Shown one piece after another: positions 20,651-26,936 of a stretch of 26,936 bases of DNA; position 1 is the first letter of the stretch, and every line of letters starts with the position of its first letter. The DNA lies in NCBI GenBank assembly GCA_002412965.1, contig DHWB01000008.1, forward strand, positions 1 to 26,936, written 5' to 3'. A program made the position numbers and the translations under genes. This stretch comes from Desulfomicrobium sp. UBA5193 (lineage in GTDB: Bacteria > Desulfobacterota > Desulfovibrionia > Desulfovibrionales > Desulfomicrobiaceae). The notes under the pieces were generated by a model. It had not been told where the DNA came from. It made no database searches and was given only the letters and a program-made list of their open reading frames with translations.

Positions 20651-20839
20651 TCAGCCCTTTTCGTCCACCAGCCTTTCTTCGGAATGAATCTCGTTCCAGA
20701 GCACGGAACCCGGCATTGTTTCTCTTACTCGAGGTCTGGTCCTGCCAACGGACTTGGACTCGGCAACATCCTTTTCAATCTGCCGGCGACGTTTGAAATT
20801 TCCCAATATTCCGTCAACGTTTTTCATTTCTTCAGTCAT
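20651..20839 (-). CDS. Short charged protein, 62 residues (tentative)
   Basis: The frame starts at an ATG one base after the stop of the Cys-rich gene (TGA-A-ATG), so translation could be coupled by re-initiation. The product begins MTEEMKNVDGILGNFKRRRQ and is hydrophilic and highly charged throughout, with no membrane segment. There is no clear Shine-Dalgarno. The same frame stays open upstream to 21325, but that part looks like a shadow of the Cys-rich gene. I do not recognise a family. Confidence 0.45.
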   Translation of the reverse strand: MTEEMKNVDGILGNFKRRRQIEKDVAESKSVGRTRPRVRETMPGSVLWNEIHSEERLVDEKG

Positions 20840-20840
20840 T

Positions 20841-21350
20841 TCAAATATCCAGCGCTTCAGGTTCGCGCCCGGAACACATGGCAGCCAGGGCGTCGTGCCG
20901 GCCCGCGATTCCTGCGGGGGGCGCCATGGGCGCCTCAGAGTGGTGGGCCGCAGTCGCAGGCGGTCTGTCTTCATGAGCAGGAACCCGCTCGTCTTGCCGG
21001 ACACATCTCTCGCCAAGGCCAGGCAAAGGCTTGACCTGCTGCGCAAGGGTGGCTTGCGGCGCCGCGGAAACCTGCTCGGAGATGCGATACGGATGAGCCG
21101 GGCATGGGGGCTGCCCGCCGATGGGAACATCCGCAGTGCACTCGGCCACGGCTTCAGCGCTGCCCGCGCACGCAAGGCAGAAGGATGCGATGCGGCTGAG
21201 CAGGGAGGCGTCGTCCGCGTCCTCGACCATCCGGCACGAATGCAGCGGACACAGGGCATGCGCACACTCCTTGACAAGTTTTGTGCTTCCTCCCTGACAC
21301 CACAGACAGATTTTCCGGATGACACCGGGCATTGCTTTCCTGACGGCCAT
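20841..21350 (-). CDS. Cys-rich protein with two zinc-ribbon-like repeats
   Basis: A 169-residue soluble protein with a good RBS (AAGGAGAGG) before the ATG. It carries two copies of a cysteine motif: C15-x2-C18-x10-C29-x4-C34 followed by PLHSCR, and C58-x2-C61-x9-C71-x11-C83 followed by PAHPYR. Single-copy relatives of the type CLxC-GG-VxxC-CPLxPYR are familiar from Desulfovibrio and prophage genomes, but I know no function. The Ala/Pro-rich C-terminal half has no visible domain. Zinc binding is inferred from the cysteine spacing only. Confidence 0.6.
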   Translation of the reverse strand: MAVRKAMPGVIRKICLWCQGGSTKLVKECAHALCPLHSCRMVEDADDASLLSRIASFCLACAGSAEAVAECTADVPIGGQPPCPAHPYRISEQVSAAPQATLAQQVKPLPGLGERCVRQDERVPAHEDRPPATAAHHSEAPMAPPAGIAGRHDALAAMCSGREPEALDI

Positions 21351-21472
21351 GCAACCCTCTCCTTGGTCCTGGCGGAATAGACTGTGCCACCCTACTCGCG
21401 AACGCAGTGTGCATCAATGCCCAAAATGCAAAACCCGCGACACGCGCCATATCCAGACAAAAATTTGGCCTT

Positions 21473-21511
21473 TTGTAAAAAAATGACCGGCGGTCATAAA
21501 AGTTCTTGACA
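21473..21511 (+). promoter_or_regulatory. Promoter candidates and operator-like palindrome before the aromatic leader
   Basis: TTGTAA (21473-21478) and CATAAA (21495-21500) are 16 bases apart and each matches 4/6 of consensus. Between them lies the perfect palindrome ATGACCG-G-CGGTCAT (21483-21497), a form common for TetR-family operators. A consensus -35 TTGACA at 21506-21511 is an alternative, but no good -10 follows it (TAGTCA at 18 bases). Either promoter would start transcription before the leader ORF. Confidence 0.45.
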
Positions 21512-21545
21512 GCTTCGTCGCAAACTGAGTAGTCAGACAATCGTT

Positions 21546-21632
21546 ATGACAAACTTCTCCCTCAATCACAGCCTGTACTTTTTTTGGTACTTTTATTTTA
21601 GCAGAGCCTGTGGTCTGAGGGGACTGCTTTAG
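21546..21632 (+). CDS. Aromatic-rich leader peptide of the aro/phe/tyr operon (28 aa)
   Basis: The ORF ATG 21546 to TAG 21630-21632 encodes a 28-residue peptide whose codons 11-18 read YFFWYFYF (21576-21599), with another Phe at codon 4. This has the hallmark of a leader peptide that senses charged tRNA-Phe, -Tyr and -Trp. It lies directly before three RNA segments able to form attenuator stems and about 100 bases before the first gene of the aromatic pathway. No clear Shine-Dalgarno precedes the ATG; if the TTGACA promoter is used, the mRNA would be almost leaderless. The stretch is T-rich, which favours Phe codons by composition, but the paired RNA structure argues against chance. Confidence 0.75.
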   Translation: MTNFSLNHSLYFFWYFYFSRACGLRGLL

Positions 21633-21692
21633 CCGTTTTGACAAAGCAAACCAACCTTAGGGCCGCAGGCGACAAGCCGGCGGCCCTTTTTT
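21565..21692 (+). promoter_or_regulatory. Ribosome-mediated transcription attenuator
   Basis: Segment 1 (21565-21571, ATCACAG) pairs with segment 2 (21608-21614, CTGTGGT; one G-U). Segment 2 extended (21606-21616, GCCTGTGGTCT) pairs over 11 bp, with three G-U, with segment 3 (21660-21670, GGGCCGCAGGC). Segment 3 also forms the terminator stem with segment 4 (21676-21687). The aromatic codons lie between segments 1 and 2. A ribosome stalled there covers segment 1, frees segment 2 for the 2:3 antiterminator and allows read-through. With ample charged tRNA, or without translation, the 3:4 terminator forms. Confidence 0.78.
21659..21692 (+). terminator. Attenuator terminator (3:4 stem)
   Basis: AGGGCCGC pairs with GCGGCCCT (8 bp), then an A/G mismatch and GGC/GCC close on loop GACAA; six T follow. 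It ends 42 bases before the first structural gene, so it can only act as an attenuator or as the end of an upstream transcript. Confidence 0.88.
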
Positions 21693-21734
21693 ACATTTAA
21701 GGCCCCGGGCGCCCGGCCGAAACCGGAGGAAATC

Positions 21735-22541
21735 ATGAACATGGGAAAAAGCGTACGACTGGAGAGAATCTTCAACCGCAACACGGGCCGCAGCATCATC
21801 GTGCCCTTGGACCACGGGACCACGGTCGGCCCCATCCAGGGTCTGGTTGACCTGCGCTCCACAGTGAACAAGGTGGCCGAAGGCGGAGCCAACGCGGTGC
21901 TCATGCACAAGGGCCTGCCGCGCTGCTCGCACCGGGGCCATGGCCGCGACGTGGGCCTCATCATTCACCTTTCAGCCAGCACCACCCTGTCCCCCTTCCC
22001 CAATGCCAAGATCCTGGTCGCTACGGTCGAGGACGGGATCAAGCTCGGCGCGGATGCCGTGTCCGTGCACCTGAACCTTGGCGACGAATCTGAACGCGAC
22101 ATGCTGCGCGACATGGGCCAGGTCGCCTCCAAGTGTTCCGAATGGGGCATGCCGCTCCTGGCCATGGTTTACGCACGAGGCCCCAAGGTCAAATCCGAAT
22201 GGGATCCGGCCACCGTGGCGCACTGCGCTCGTCTGGCGGAAGAACTTGGCGCCGACGTGATCAAGATCGTCTACACCGGCGACCCGGAGTCCTTTTCCAG
22301 AGTGACCGAAGGCTGCTGCATTCCCATCGTCATTGCCGGCGGCCCGCGCATGGATTCTCCGCGCGACATCATCCAGATGGCTCATGACTCCATCGCCGCC
22401 GGCGGGGCAGGCCTGTCCATGGGTCGCAACATCTTCCAGGCCGAGGACCCGACCCGTCTGGTGCAGGCCCTGCACGCAGTGGTGCACATGGATTACTCGG
22501 TCGATCAGGCCCTGGCCCTGCTCGAAGAACCCAAACTCTAG
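21735..22541 (+). CDS. 2-amino-3,7-dideoxy-D-threo-hept-6-ulosonate (ADTH) synthase
   Basis: A class I aldolase-fold enzyme of 268 residues. Together with the next gene it makes 3-dehydroquinate without DAHP: it joins L-aspartate semialdehyde to a ketose-phosphate-derived unit. Key residues are D26-H27 in VPLDHGTT, Y146 in MVYARGP and the Schiff-base K177 in ADVIKIVYTGD. These are spaced as in the Methanocaldococcus enzyme. The phosphate-binding end reads GGAGLSMGRNIFQ. It could be misnamed fructose-bisphosphate aldolase, but the neighbour DHQ synthase II supports ADTH synthase. GGAGG precedes the ATG. It is the first gene after the attenuator. Confidence 0.93.
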   Translation: MNMGKSVRLERIFNRNTGRSIIVPLDHGTTVGPIQGLVDLRSTVNKVAEGGANAVLMHKGLPRCSHRGHGRDVGLIIHLSASTTLSPFPNAKILVATVEDGIKLGADAVSVHLNLGDESERDMLRDMGQVASKCSEWGMPLLAMVYARGPKVKSEWDPATVAHCARLAEELGADVIKIVYTGDPESFSRVTEGCCIPIVIAGGPRMDSPRDIIQMAHDSIAAGGAGLSMGRNIFQAEDPTRLVQALHAVVHMDYSVDQALALLEEPKL

Positions 22542-22550
22542 GTCCGCTTC

Positions 22551-23519
22551 ATGAAAAAAGTACTCTTTTCCGGCATTCCCTTCGACAAGGGCGAGATCAC
22601 CCTGGCTCTGGAATCCGGTGTCGACGCGGTCATCGTCGAGCGCGCACACGTCGCCTCGGTGCAGGCCCTGAGCAAGACCCCGGTCCTGGCTGCCGAAGAC
22701 CTGCCCTATGTCCTTTTGTCCTCCAAGGCCGACGAGAAAGAGGCGGTGCGCCTCCTGGCCCAGGGCAAGGACATCATCCTAAGGGAAGGCTGGGAAATCA
22801 TCCCCGTGGAAAACATCCTGGCCCAGTCCGAGCGTCTGGCCGTGGAAGCCGCCAGCCTGGACCGGGCGCGCCTCGCAGCAGGCATCCTGGAACGCGGGGT
22901 TGAAACCGTGGTCGTCCTGCCTCAGGCCGCCAGCGATCTTAAAACCATTGTCCGCGAACTCAAACTGAGCCAAGGAATCATGGAACTGGAAACCGCGACG
23001 ATCACCGCCGTCACCTCCGCCGGGCTCGGACACCGCGTCTGCGTGGACACCATGAGCCTTTTGAAATCCGGTCAGGGCATGCTGGTCGGCAATTCCAGCG
23101 CCTTCACCTTCCTCATCAACGCCGAGACCGAATCCAACCCCTACGTGGCTCCCCGCCCGTTCCGCATCAATGCCGGAGCCGTGCACGCCTACGCGGCCAT
23201 GCCCGGAGACAGGACCACGTATCTGGATGAACTGAAAACCGGAACAGAAGTGCTCATCGTCGGCGCCGACGGCTCCACCACCCTGGCCACGGTCGGCCGC
23301 TGCAAGGTCGAGATCCGGCCCATGCTGCTCATCGAAGCCGAAGCGGGTGGCAAGAACGGCACCCTCTTCCTGCAGAACGCCGAGACCATCCGCATGGTCC
23401 GCGCCGACGGCCGCCCGGTCAGCGTGGTCGATCTCAAGATCGGCGACAAGGTCCTGTGCCGCACGGATCTGGCTGGACGGCATTTCGGCATGCGCATCAC
23501 CGAGGAGATCAAGGAATGA
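22551..23519 (+). CDS. 3-Dehydroquinate synthase II
   Basis: This 322-residue enzyme oxidatively deaminates and cyclises ADTH to 3-dehydroquinate using NAD+, replacing AroB. The family is best known from archaea and is also found in some deltaproteobacteria. Recognisable stretches are ELETATITAVTSAGLGHRVCVDT, split by the family core at residues 144-165, then GMLVGNSSAFTFLINAE, PRPFRINAGAVHAY and YLDELKTGTEVLIV. It follows the ADTH synthase by 9 bases. Its stop overlaps the pheA start (ATGA). No aroD, aroE or aroK gene is in the window, so later shikimate steps must be encoded elsewhere. Confidence 0.95.
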   Translation: MKKVLFSGIPFDKGEITLALESGVDAVIVERAHVASVQALSKTPVLAAEDLPYVLLSSKADEKEAVRLLAQGKDIILREGWEIIPVENILAQSERLAVEAASLDRARLAAGILERGVETVVVLPQAASDLKTIVRELKLSQGIMELETATITAVTSAGLGHRVCVDTMSLLKSGQGMLVGNSSAFTFLINAETESNPYVAPRPFRINAGAVHAYAAMPGDRTTYLDELKTGTEVLIVGADGSTTLATVGRCKVEIRPMLLIEAEAGGKNGTLFLQNAETIRMVRADGRPVSVVDLKIGDKVLCRTDLAGRHFGMRITEEIKE

Positions 23520-24634
23520 ACTCGTCCACGCAGCGCCTGACCGAGATCCGCACCCAGATCGACGACCTGGACGAACGGATTCTCGATTTGCTGAACAAGC
23601 GCGCCTCCTTCAGCCGCGAAGTGGGCCAGCTCAAGTCCGACTCCCTGGACATCGTCTTCAAGCCCTTTCGCGAAAAGGAAGTGTTGAGCCGCCTGAACTC
23701 CTTAAGCCCCGGCATCCTGCCCGAAGATCATCTTCGCGCCATCTACCGCGAGATACTGTCCTCCTCGCGCCGCCTGCAGCAGCCCCAGAACGTGGCCTAT
23801 CTCGGCCCCGAGGGGACCTTCACGCATCTCGCCGGCCTTGAGTACCTGGGCCGCTCCATGGACTTCACCCCCTGCCCGACCCTGCACGATGTCTTTTTGA
23901 CCGTGGCCGCGCGCAAGGCCGATCTGGGCGTCATTCCACTCGAAAATTCCCTGCAGGGCAGCGTCGGCCAGAGCCTGGACCTCTTCCTGCAATACAATGT
24001 CTATATCCACGCCGAGCTTTTCAGCCGCATCAGCCATGCGCTGCTCGCCGTGAACGCCGACCTGTCCTGCGTGCGCACGGTCTATTCCCATCCCCAGGCC
24101 CTGGCCCAGTGCTCCGGATGGCTGCGCACGAATGTACCCCAGGCCTCCGTCATCCCCACCGAGAGCACGGCCGCGGCCGCGGCCCAGGCCGAACGCGAGG
24201 GCGACTGCTCCGCCGCCATCGGGCATCCGCGACTGGTGGAGCGCTATGGCCTCAAAGCCGTGGCTCTCGACATCCAGGACCTGCCGGACAACTGGACCCG
24301 CTTCCTGGTCATCGGCCCCACGCCGACGGTCGGCAGCAGCCGGGACAAGACCTCGCTTCTGTTCACCACCCCGGACCGGCCCGGTGCCCTGGCCGCCATA
24401 CTGAACCTGCTGGCCGATCAGGGACTGAACCTGACCAAGCTGGAGTCGCGGCCGCTCAAGGGCGAGAAATGGAAATACGTCTTCTTCATGGACGTGGAAT
24501 GCGATCTGTCCCAGGAACAGTATGAAAACACCATGAACAACCTGACCAGCCTCTGCCACACCATGCGCGTGCTCGGCAGCTATCCCACGGGCCCGCACCT
24601 CTACGGCGCGGGCATGGTCCAGGAGCAGGCATGA
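23516..24634 (+). CDS. pheA: P-protein: chorismate mutase / prephenate dehydratase
   Basis: This bifunctional enzyme of 372 residues converts chorismate to prephenate and then to phenylpyruvate. Residues 1-90 form the AroQ-type mutase (EIRTQIDDLDERILDLLNKR). About 95-275 is the dehydratase (VAYLGPEGTFTHLAG, ESTAAAA and the TRF motif in NWTRFLVIG). About 280-360 is the ACT domain (DRPGALAAIL and ESRP), which binds phenylalanine for feedback inhibition. I chose ATG 23516, which has AAGGA close by and overlaps the upstream stop by 4 bases; the frame opens at 23456. Its stop overlaps aroA, again by ATGA. Confidence 0.97.
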   Translation: MNSSTQRLTEIRTQIDDLDERILDLLNKRASFSREVGQLKSDSLDIVFKPFREKEVLSRLNSLSPGILPEDHLRAIYREILSSSRRLQQPQNVAYLGPEGTFTHLAGLEYLGRSMDFTPCPTLHDVFLTVAARKADLGVIPLENSLQGSVGQSLDLFLQYNVYIHAELFSRISHALLAVNADLSCVRTVYSHPQALAQCSGWLRTNVPQASVIPTESTAAAAAQAEREGDCSAAIGHPRLVERYGLKAVALDIQDLPDNWTRFLVIGPTPTVGSSRDKTSLLFTTPDRPGALAAILNLLADQGLNLTKLESRPLKGEKWKYVFFMDVECDLSQEQYENTMNNLTSLCHTMRVLGSYPTGPHLYGAGMVQEQA

Positions 24635-25977
24635 AACCCGCCATCGACATCACCGCGCCCTCGTCCAAGTCCCTGTCCCACCGGGCGCTGATCTGCGCGG
24701 CCCTGGCCGAAGGCGAGTCGCTCCTCGAAGGCGTGCTCGACAGCCAGGACCTGACCCGCACCGCCGAGTGCCTGCGCCTTCTGGGCGCGCTCATCGAGCC
24801 TCAAGGCGGCAAACTCTTTGTACGCGGTATCGGCGGGAAGGCTGGGACGAGCACACCCGACCCCATTTCCATGAACGTCGGCGAATCCGGCACCACCTGC
24901 CGGCTCATGGCCGGCGTGGTCACGGCCATCCCCGGCATCTACCGCATCCACGGCGAGGGCCGTATCCATGACCGTCCGGTCGCGCATCTGACCGACGCCC
25001 TGACGCAGCAGGGGGTGCGCGTCACCTTCGAGGAAAAGATCGGCTACCCGCCCCTGGTCATGTCCAGTCCGGGACTAATCGGCGGCGAGGTGACCATCAA
25101 CCTGGAACAGAGCAGCCAGTACCTCTCGGGCCTGCTCCTGGCCGCTCCCCTGGCGAGCGGAACGACGACCATCCGCCTCATCGGCAAATCCGTGGCCTCC
25201 TGGCCCTATGTCGCGTTGACGCTCGATACCATGGCCCGCTTCGGCGTGCCCGTGATCCTGGAACGCAGAATCCTGGACGATTGGCAGCCCTGCACCCACG
25301 CCGATGCAGCGGGCCTCTCCCCCACGGACATTCGTCTCATCGTCCACCCTGCCCCCTACCGGGCCGGGGCCATGCGAGTGGAAGGCGACTGGTCCAATGC
25401 CTCCTACTTTCTGGCCGCAGGGGCCGTGGGCAAGGCTCCGGTCCGCATTTCCGGACTCAGCAGGCAGTCGGCCCAGGGTGACCGCTTCATGCTCGAAATC
25501 CTGTCCCGCATGGGCGCATCCGTCGAATGGCAAGATGACGTGGTCACGGTTTTTCCGTCCGCGCTGCGCGGCACGCAGGTCGACATGAACGCCTGTCCGG
25601 ACATCGTTCCAACGGTGGCGGCCATGGCCGCCTTCGCCACCGGCGAGACAGTCATCTCCGGAGCCGCGCATCTGGCCCTGAAGGAATGCGACCGCATCCA
25701 GGGGCCGGTCACGGAGTTATCCAAGGCCGGGGTGAATATTGAGGCCCGGCCCGACGGCATGATCATACGCGGTAATGGCGGGCTCCTGCCACGCAGCGTG
25801 GAAATGTGCACCTACGGCGACCACCGCATGGCCATGAGTTTCTCCCTGCTCGAACTGGGAGGCATAAGCGTGAACCTCGACAACCCTTCATGCGTGGCCA
25901 AATCCTTTCCGGGATTCTGGGACGTATGGAGCCTGATCCGCCTTGGCAACGGCCTGGGAGCAGCGCATGAGTCTTAG
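24631..25977 (+). CDS. aroA: 3-Phosphoshikimate 1-carboxyvinyltransferase (EPSP synthase)
   Basis: The enzyme joins shikimate 3-phosphate and PEP to give EPSP. The 448 residues show both half-domains with SSKSLSHRAL, NVGESGTTCRLM, GEGRIHDRPV, SQYLSGLLLA, DWSNASYFLAAGA, LKECDRI and YGDHRMAM. The PEP-site loop GESGTTCRL keeps the Gly equivalent to E. coli G96, which glyphosate-tolerant class II enzymes replace with Ala, but has Leu where E. coli has P101. The start overlaps pheA by 4 bases and the end overlaps tyrA by 11. Confidence 0.97.
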   Translation: MKPAIDITAPSSKSLSHRALICAALAEGESLLEGVLDSQDLTRTAECLRLLGALIEPQGGKLFVRGIGGKAGTSTPDPISMNVGESGTTCRLMAGVVTAIPGIYRIHGEGRIHDRPVAHLTDALTQQGVRVTFEEKIGYPPLVMSSPGLIGGEVTINLEQSSQYLSGLLLAAPLASGTTTIRLIGKSVASWPYVALTLDTMARFGVPVILERRILDDWQPCTHADAAGLSPTDIRLIVHPAPYRAGAMRVEGDWSNASYFLAAGAVGKAPVRISGLSRQSAQGDRFMLEILSRMGASVEWQDDVVTVFPSALRGTQVDMNACPDIVPTVAAMAAFATGETVISGAAHLALKECDRIQGPVTELSKAGVNIEARPDGMIIRGNGGLLPRSVEMCTYGDHRMAMSFSLLELGGISVNLDNPSCVAKSFPGFWDVWSLIRLGNGLGAAHES

Positions 25978-26746
25978 CCTCGAATCGGCCATCGTGGTCA
26001 TCGGCGCCAAGGGCCAGATGGGAGCGCGCTTCGTGCGCAGCTTTCGCGAAGCGGGCAACCCCGTGACCGAGTTCGACCATCCCCTGGATCTGGCCGCCCT
26101 GCCCGGCGCCGTGCAGAAGGCCGCCCTTGTCCTCTTGTGCGTACCCATCACGGCGATGAAGGATGTCGTTGCGTTGGTGGCCCCGCATCTCACGCAGACG
26201 ACAATCCTGGCCGACATCTGCTCGGTCAAGGTCCAGCCCCTGCGTGACATGCTGGCCCAGACCACAACGCCCGTGGTCGGCACCCATCCACTTTTCGGCC
26301 CCGAGACACTTGACGTGGAGCTGCGTATTGCCGTAACTCCGGGACGTGACCAAGCGGCAAGCGATAATCTATCAGACTGCTTCCGCGCACTTGGGTTTTC
26401 CCCGTTCACTACAACGGCCAATGAGCATGACAAAGCCATGGCCTACATCCAAGGACTCAACTTCGTGACAACCGTCGCTTATCTCTGTGCTTCCCCTCTG
26501 GAAAACGGAATCGAGCGTTTCTTCACGCCCTCGTTCGGACGACGCGTGGAGGCGGCCACGAAAATGATCACCCAGGACGCACCCCTCTTCTCCACCATGT
26601 TCGAAGCAAACCCCCACAGCCTTGAAGCCGTGCGCGTGTTCCGTTCCTACCTGAACGTCGCCGCCGGCGGCGATCTGGAACTCTTGAGCCAGAAGGCTCT
26701 TTGGTGGTGGCGCAAGCAGCATGACGCAGGGGGACCCGCTTCCTGA
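25967..26746 (+). CDS. tyrA: Prephenate dehydrogenase (TyrA)
   Basis: Converts prephenate to 4-hydroxyphenylpyruvate on the way to tyrosine. The 259-residue protein has an N-terminal Rossmann motif VVIGAKGQMGARF and the active-site stretch VVGTHPLFGPE. A helical dimerisation domain follows. There is no ACT domain, so no built-in tyrosine regulation is visible. ATG 25967 (GGGAG upstream) is preferred over 25943. Near its C-terminus are three consecutive Trp codons (26702-26710), followed by a terminator and trpE; this could have regulatory meaning. Confidence 0.93.
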   Translation: MSLSLESAIVVIGAKGQMGARFVRSFREAGNPVTEFDHPLDLAALPGAVQKAALVLLCVPITAMKDVVALVAPHLTQTTILADICSVKVQPLRDMLAQTTTPVVGTHPLFGPETLDVELRIAVTPGRDQAASDNLSDCFRALGFSPFTTTANEHDKAMAYIQGLNFVTTVAYLCASPLENGIERFFTPSFGRRVEAATKMITQDAPLFSTMFEANPHSLEAVRVFRSYLNVAAGGDLELLSQKALWWWRKQHDAGGPAS

Positions 26747-26788
26747 CGGCATCGCAATGCCGTTAGTTCAGGCATAAAAAGGCATTAA

Positions 26789-26822
26789 AGCCGGATCCTC
26801 CCAGGATCCGGCTTTTTTTTAT
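26789..26822 (+). terminator. Terminator between tyrA and trpE
   Basis: AGCCGGATCCT pairs perfectly with AGGATCCGGCT (11 bp) around CCC and is followed by eight or more T. A smaller hairpin ACGGCAT/ATGCCGT (26746-26763) begins at the tyrA stop. The terminator ends 32 bases before the trpE ATG, so trpE needs read-through or a promoter inside or upstream of this gap. Confidence 0.88.
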
Positions 26823-26853
26823 TCAAAATTCAACAATCGATTATGGAGGCACC

Positions 26854-26936
26854 ATGATCACCCTACCCCAACAGGGGACCTGGCTCCCGGCGGACACACA
26901 GACGCCCATCTCCCTGTACCTGACACTGGTGCGCGA
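26854..26936 (+). CDS. trpE: Anthranilate synthase component I, N-terminal fragment
   Basis: The first 27 residues, MITLPQQGTWLPADTQTPIS then LYLTLVR, match the typical TrpE start, where the DTQTPISLY stretch helps form the tryptophan feedback site. TrpE converts chorismate to anthranilate with TrpG. RBS GGAGG lies 5 bases before the ATG. The gene continues past the window, presumably into a trp operon. Confidence 0.85.
   Translation, partial: MITLPQQGTWLPADTQTPISLYLTLVR

Noticed and set aside
20651..21325. Single 224-codon minus-strand gene
   Set aside because: Its upstream two thirds are an out-of-frame shadow of the Cys-rich gene, which has the better RBS; only the last 62 codons were kept, tentatively.
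21414..21644. 76-codon minus-strand frame over the aromatic leader
   Set aside because: It lies opposite the leader peptide and promoter, has no RBS that I can see, and its sequence is explained by the A/T-rich leader.
22779..24598. Long minus-strand frames opposite DHQ synthase II and pheA
   Set aside because: These are mirror frames of G/C-rich genes with unmistakable enzyme motifs.
1..26936. CRISPR arrays, insertion sequences, integrases or phage genes
   Set aside because: No regularly spaced repeats, transposase-like proteins or integrase motifs were seen on either strand.

Overview
The window reads like a chromosomal segment of a Gram-negative, probably sulfate-reducing, deltaproteobacterium of the Desulfovibrionales (Desulfomicrobium/Desulfovibrio-like). 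This assignment is an inference. It rests on LpxC and TolC (outer membrane), a Rex regulator beside a split ATP synthase F0 operon, a CofD-like protein of the GAK type, and an aromatic pathway that enters through ADTH synthase plus type II dehydroquinate synthase and runs into pheA-aroA-tyrA-trpE.

Region 1 (1-5931, minus strand, visibly more A/T-rich than the rest) holds a tRNA-Thr end and housekeeping genes. In transcription order these are atpZ-atpI-atpB-atpE, a terminator, rex, rpmE, prfA, a hairpin, prmC and lpxC. Rex-like boxes lie upstream of both atpZ and rex. The c subunit carries the residue set of Na+-binding c rings.

Region 2 (5932-10390) has a LonC-like protease on the plus strand facing a TolC-family outer-membrane protein, with strong hairpins between them. 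Next come a 32-residue membrane microprotein with its own promoter, inverted repeat and strong RBS, and a tRNA-Arg only 9 nt behind it.

Region 3 (10391-16000, G/C-rich) is one four-gene operon between tRNA-Arg and tRNA-Phe: a nitrate/sulfonate/taurine-type ABC importer (ATPase, permease, binding protein) coupled by a 4-bp overlap to a 964-residue adenylation-carrier-acyltransferase fusion. It is the most unusual protein system in the window and I cannot name its product.

Region 4 (16001-21388) carries two identical tRNA-Phe genes, each with its own promoter and terminator, and an orphan membrane protein. It continues with the GAK CofD-like protein, a 21-bp perfect inverted repeat, an HD-HAD fusion, two small membrane proteins, and a Cys-rich protein followed by a 62-residue ORF.

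Region 5 (21389-26936) is the aromatic amino acid operon. A 28-codon leader ORF contains the run YFFWYFYF. It is followed by RNA segments that can form the three mutually exclusive stems of a classical ribosome-mediated attenuator, then by ADTH synthase, DHQ synthase II, pheA, aroA and tyrA with short gaps or overlaps, a terminator, and the start of trpE. I regard this leader as the best-supported regulatory discovery here: the operon for the common aromatic pathway appears to sense Phe, Tyr and Trp through one leader peptide.
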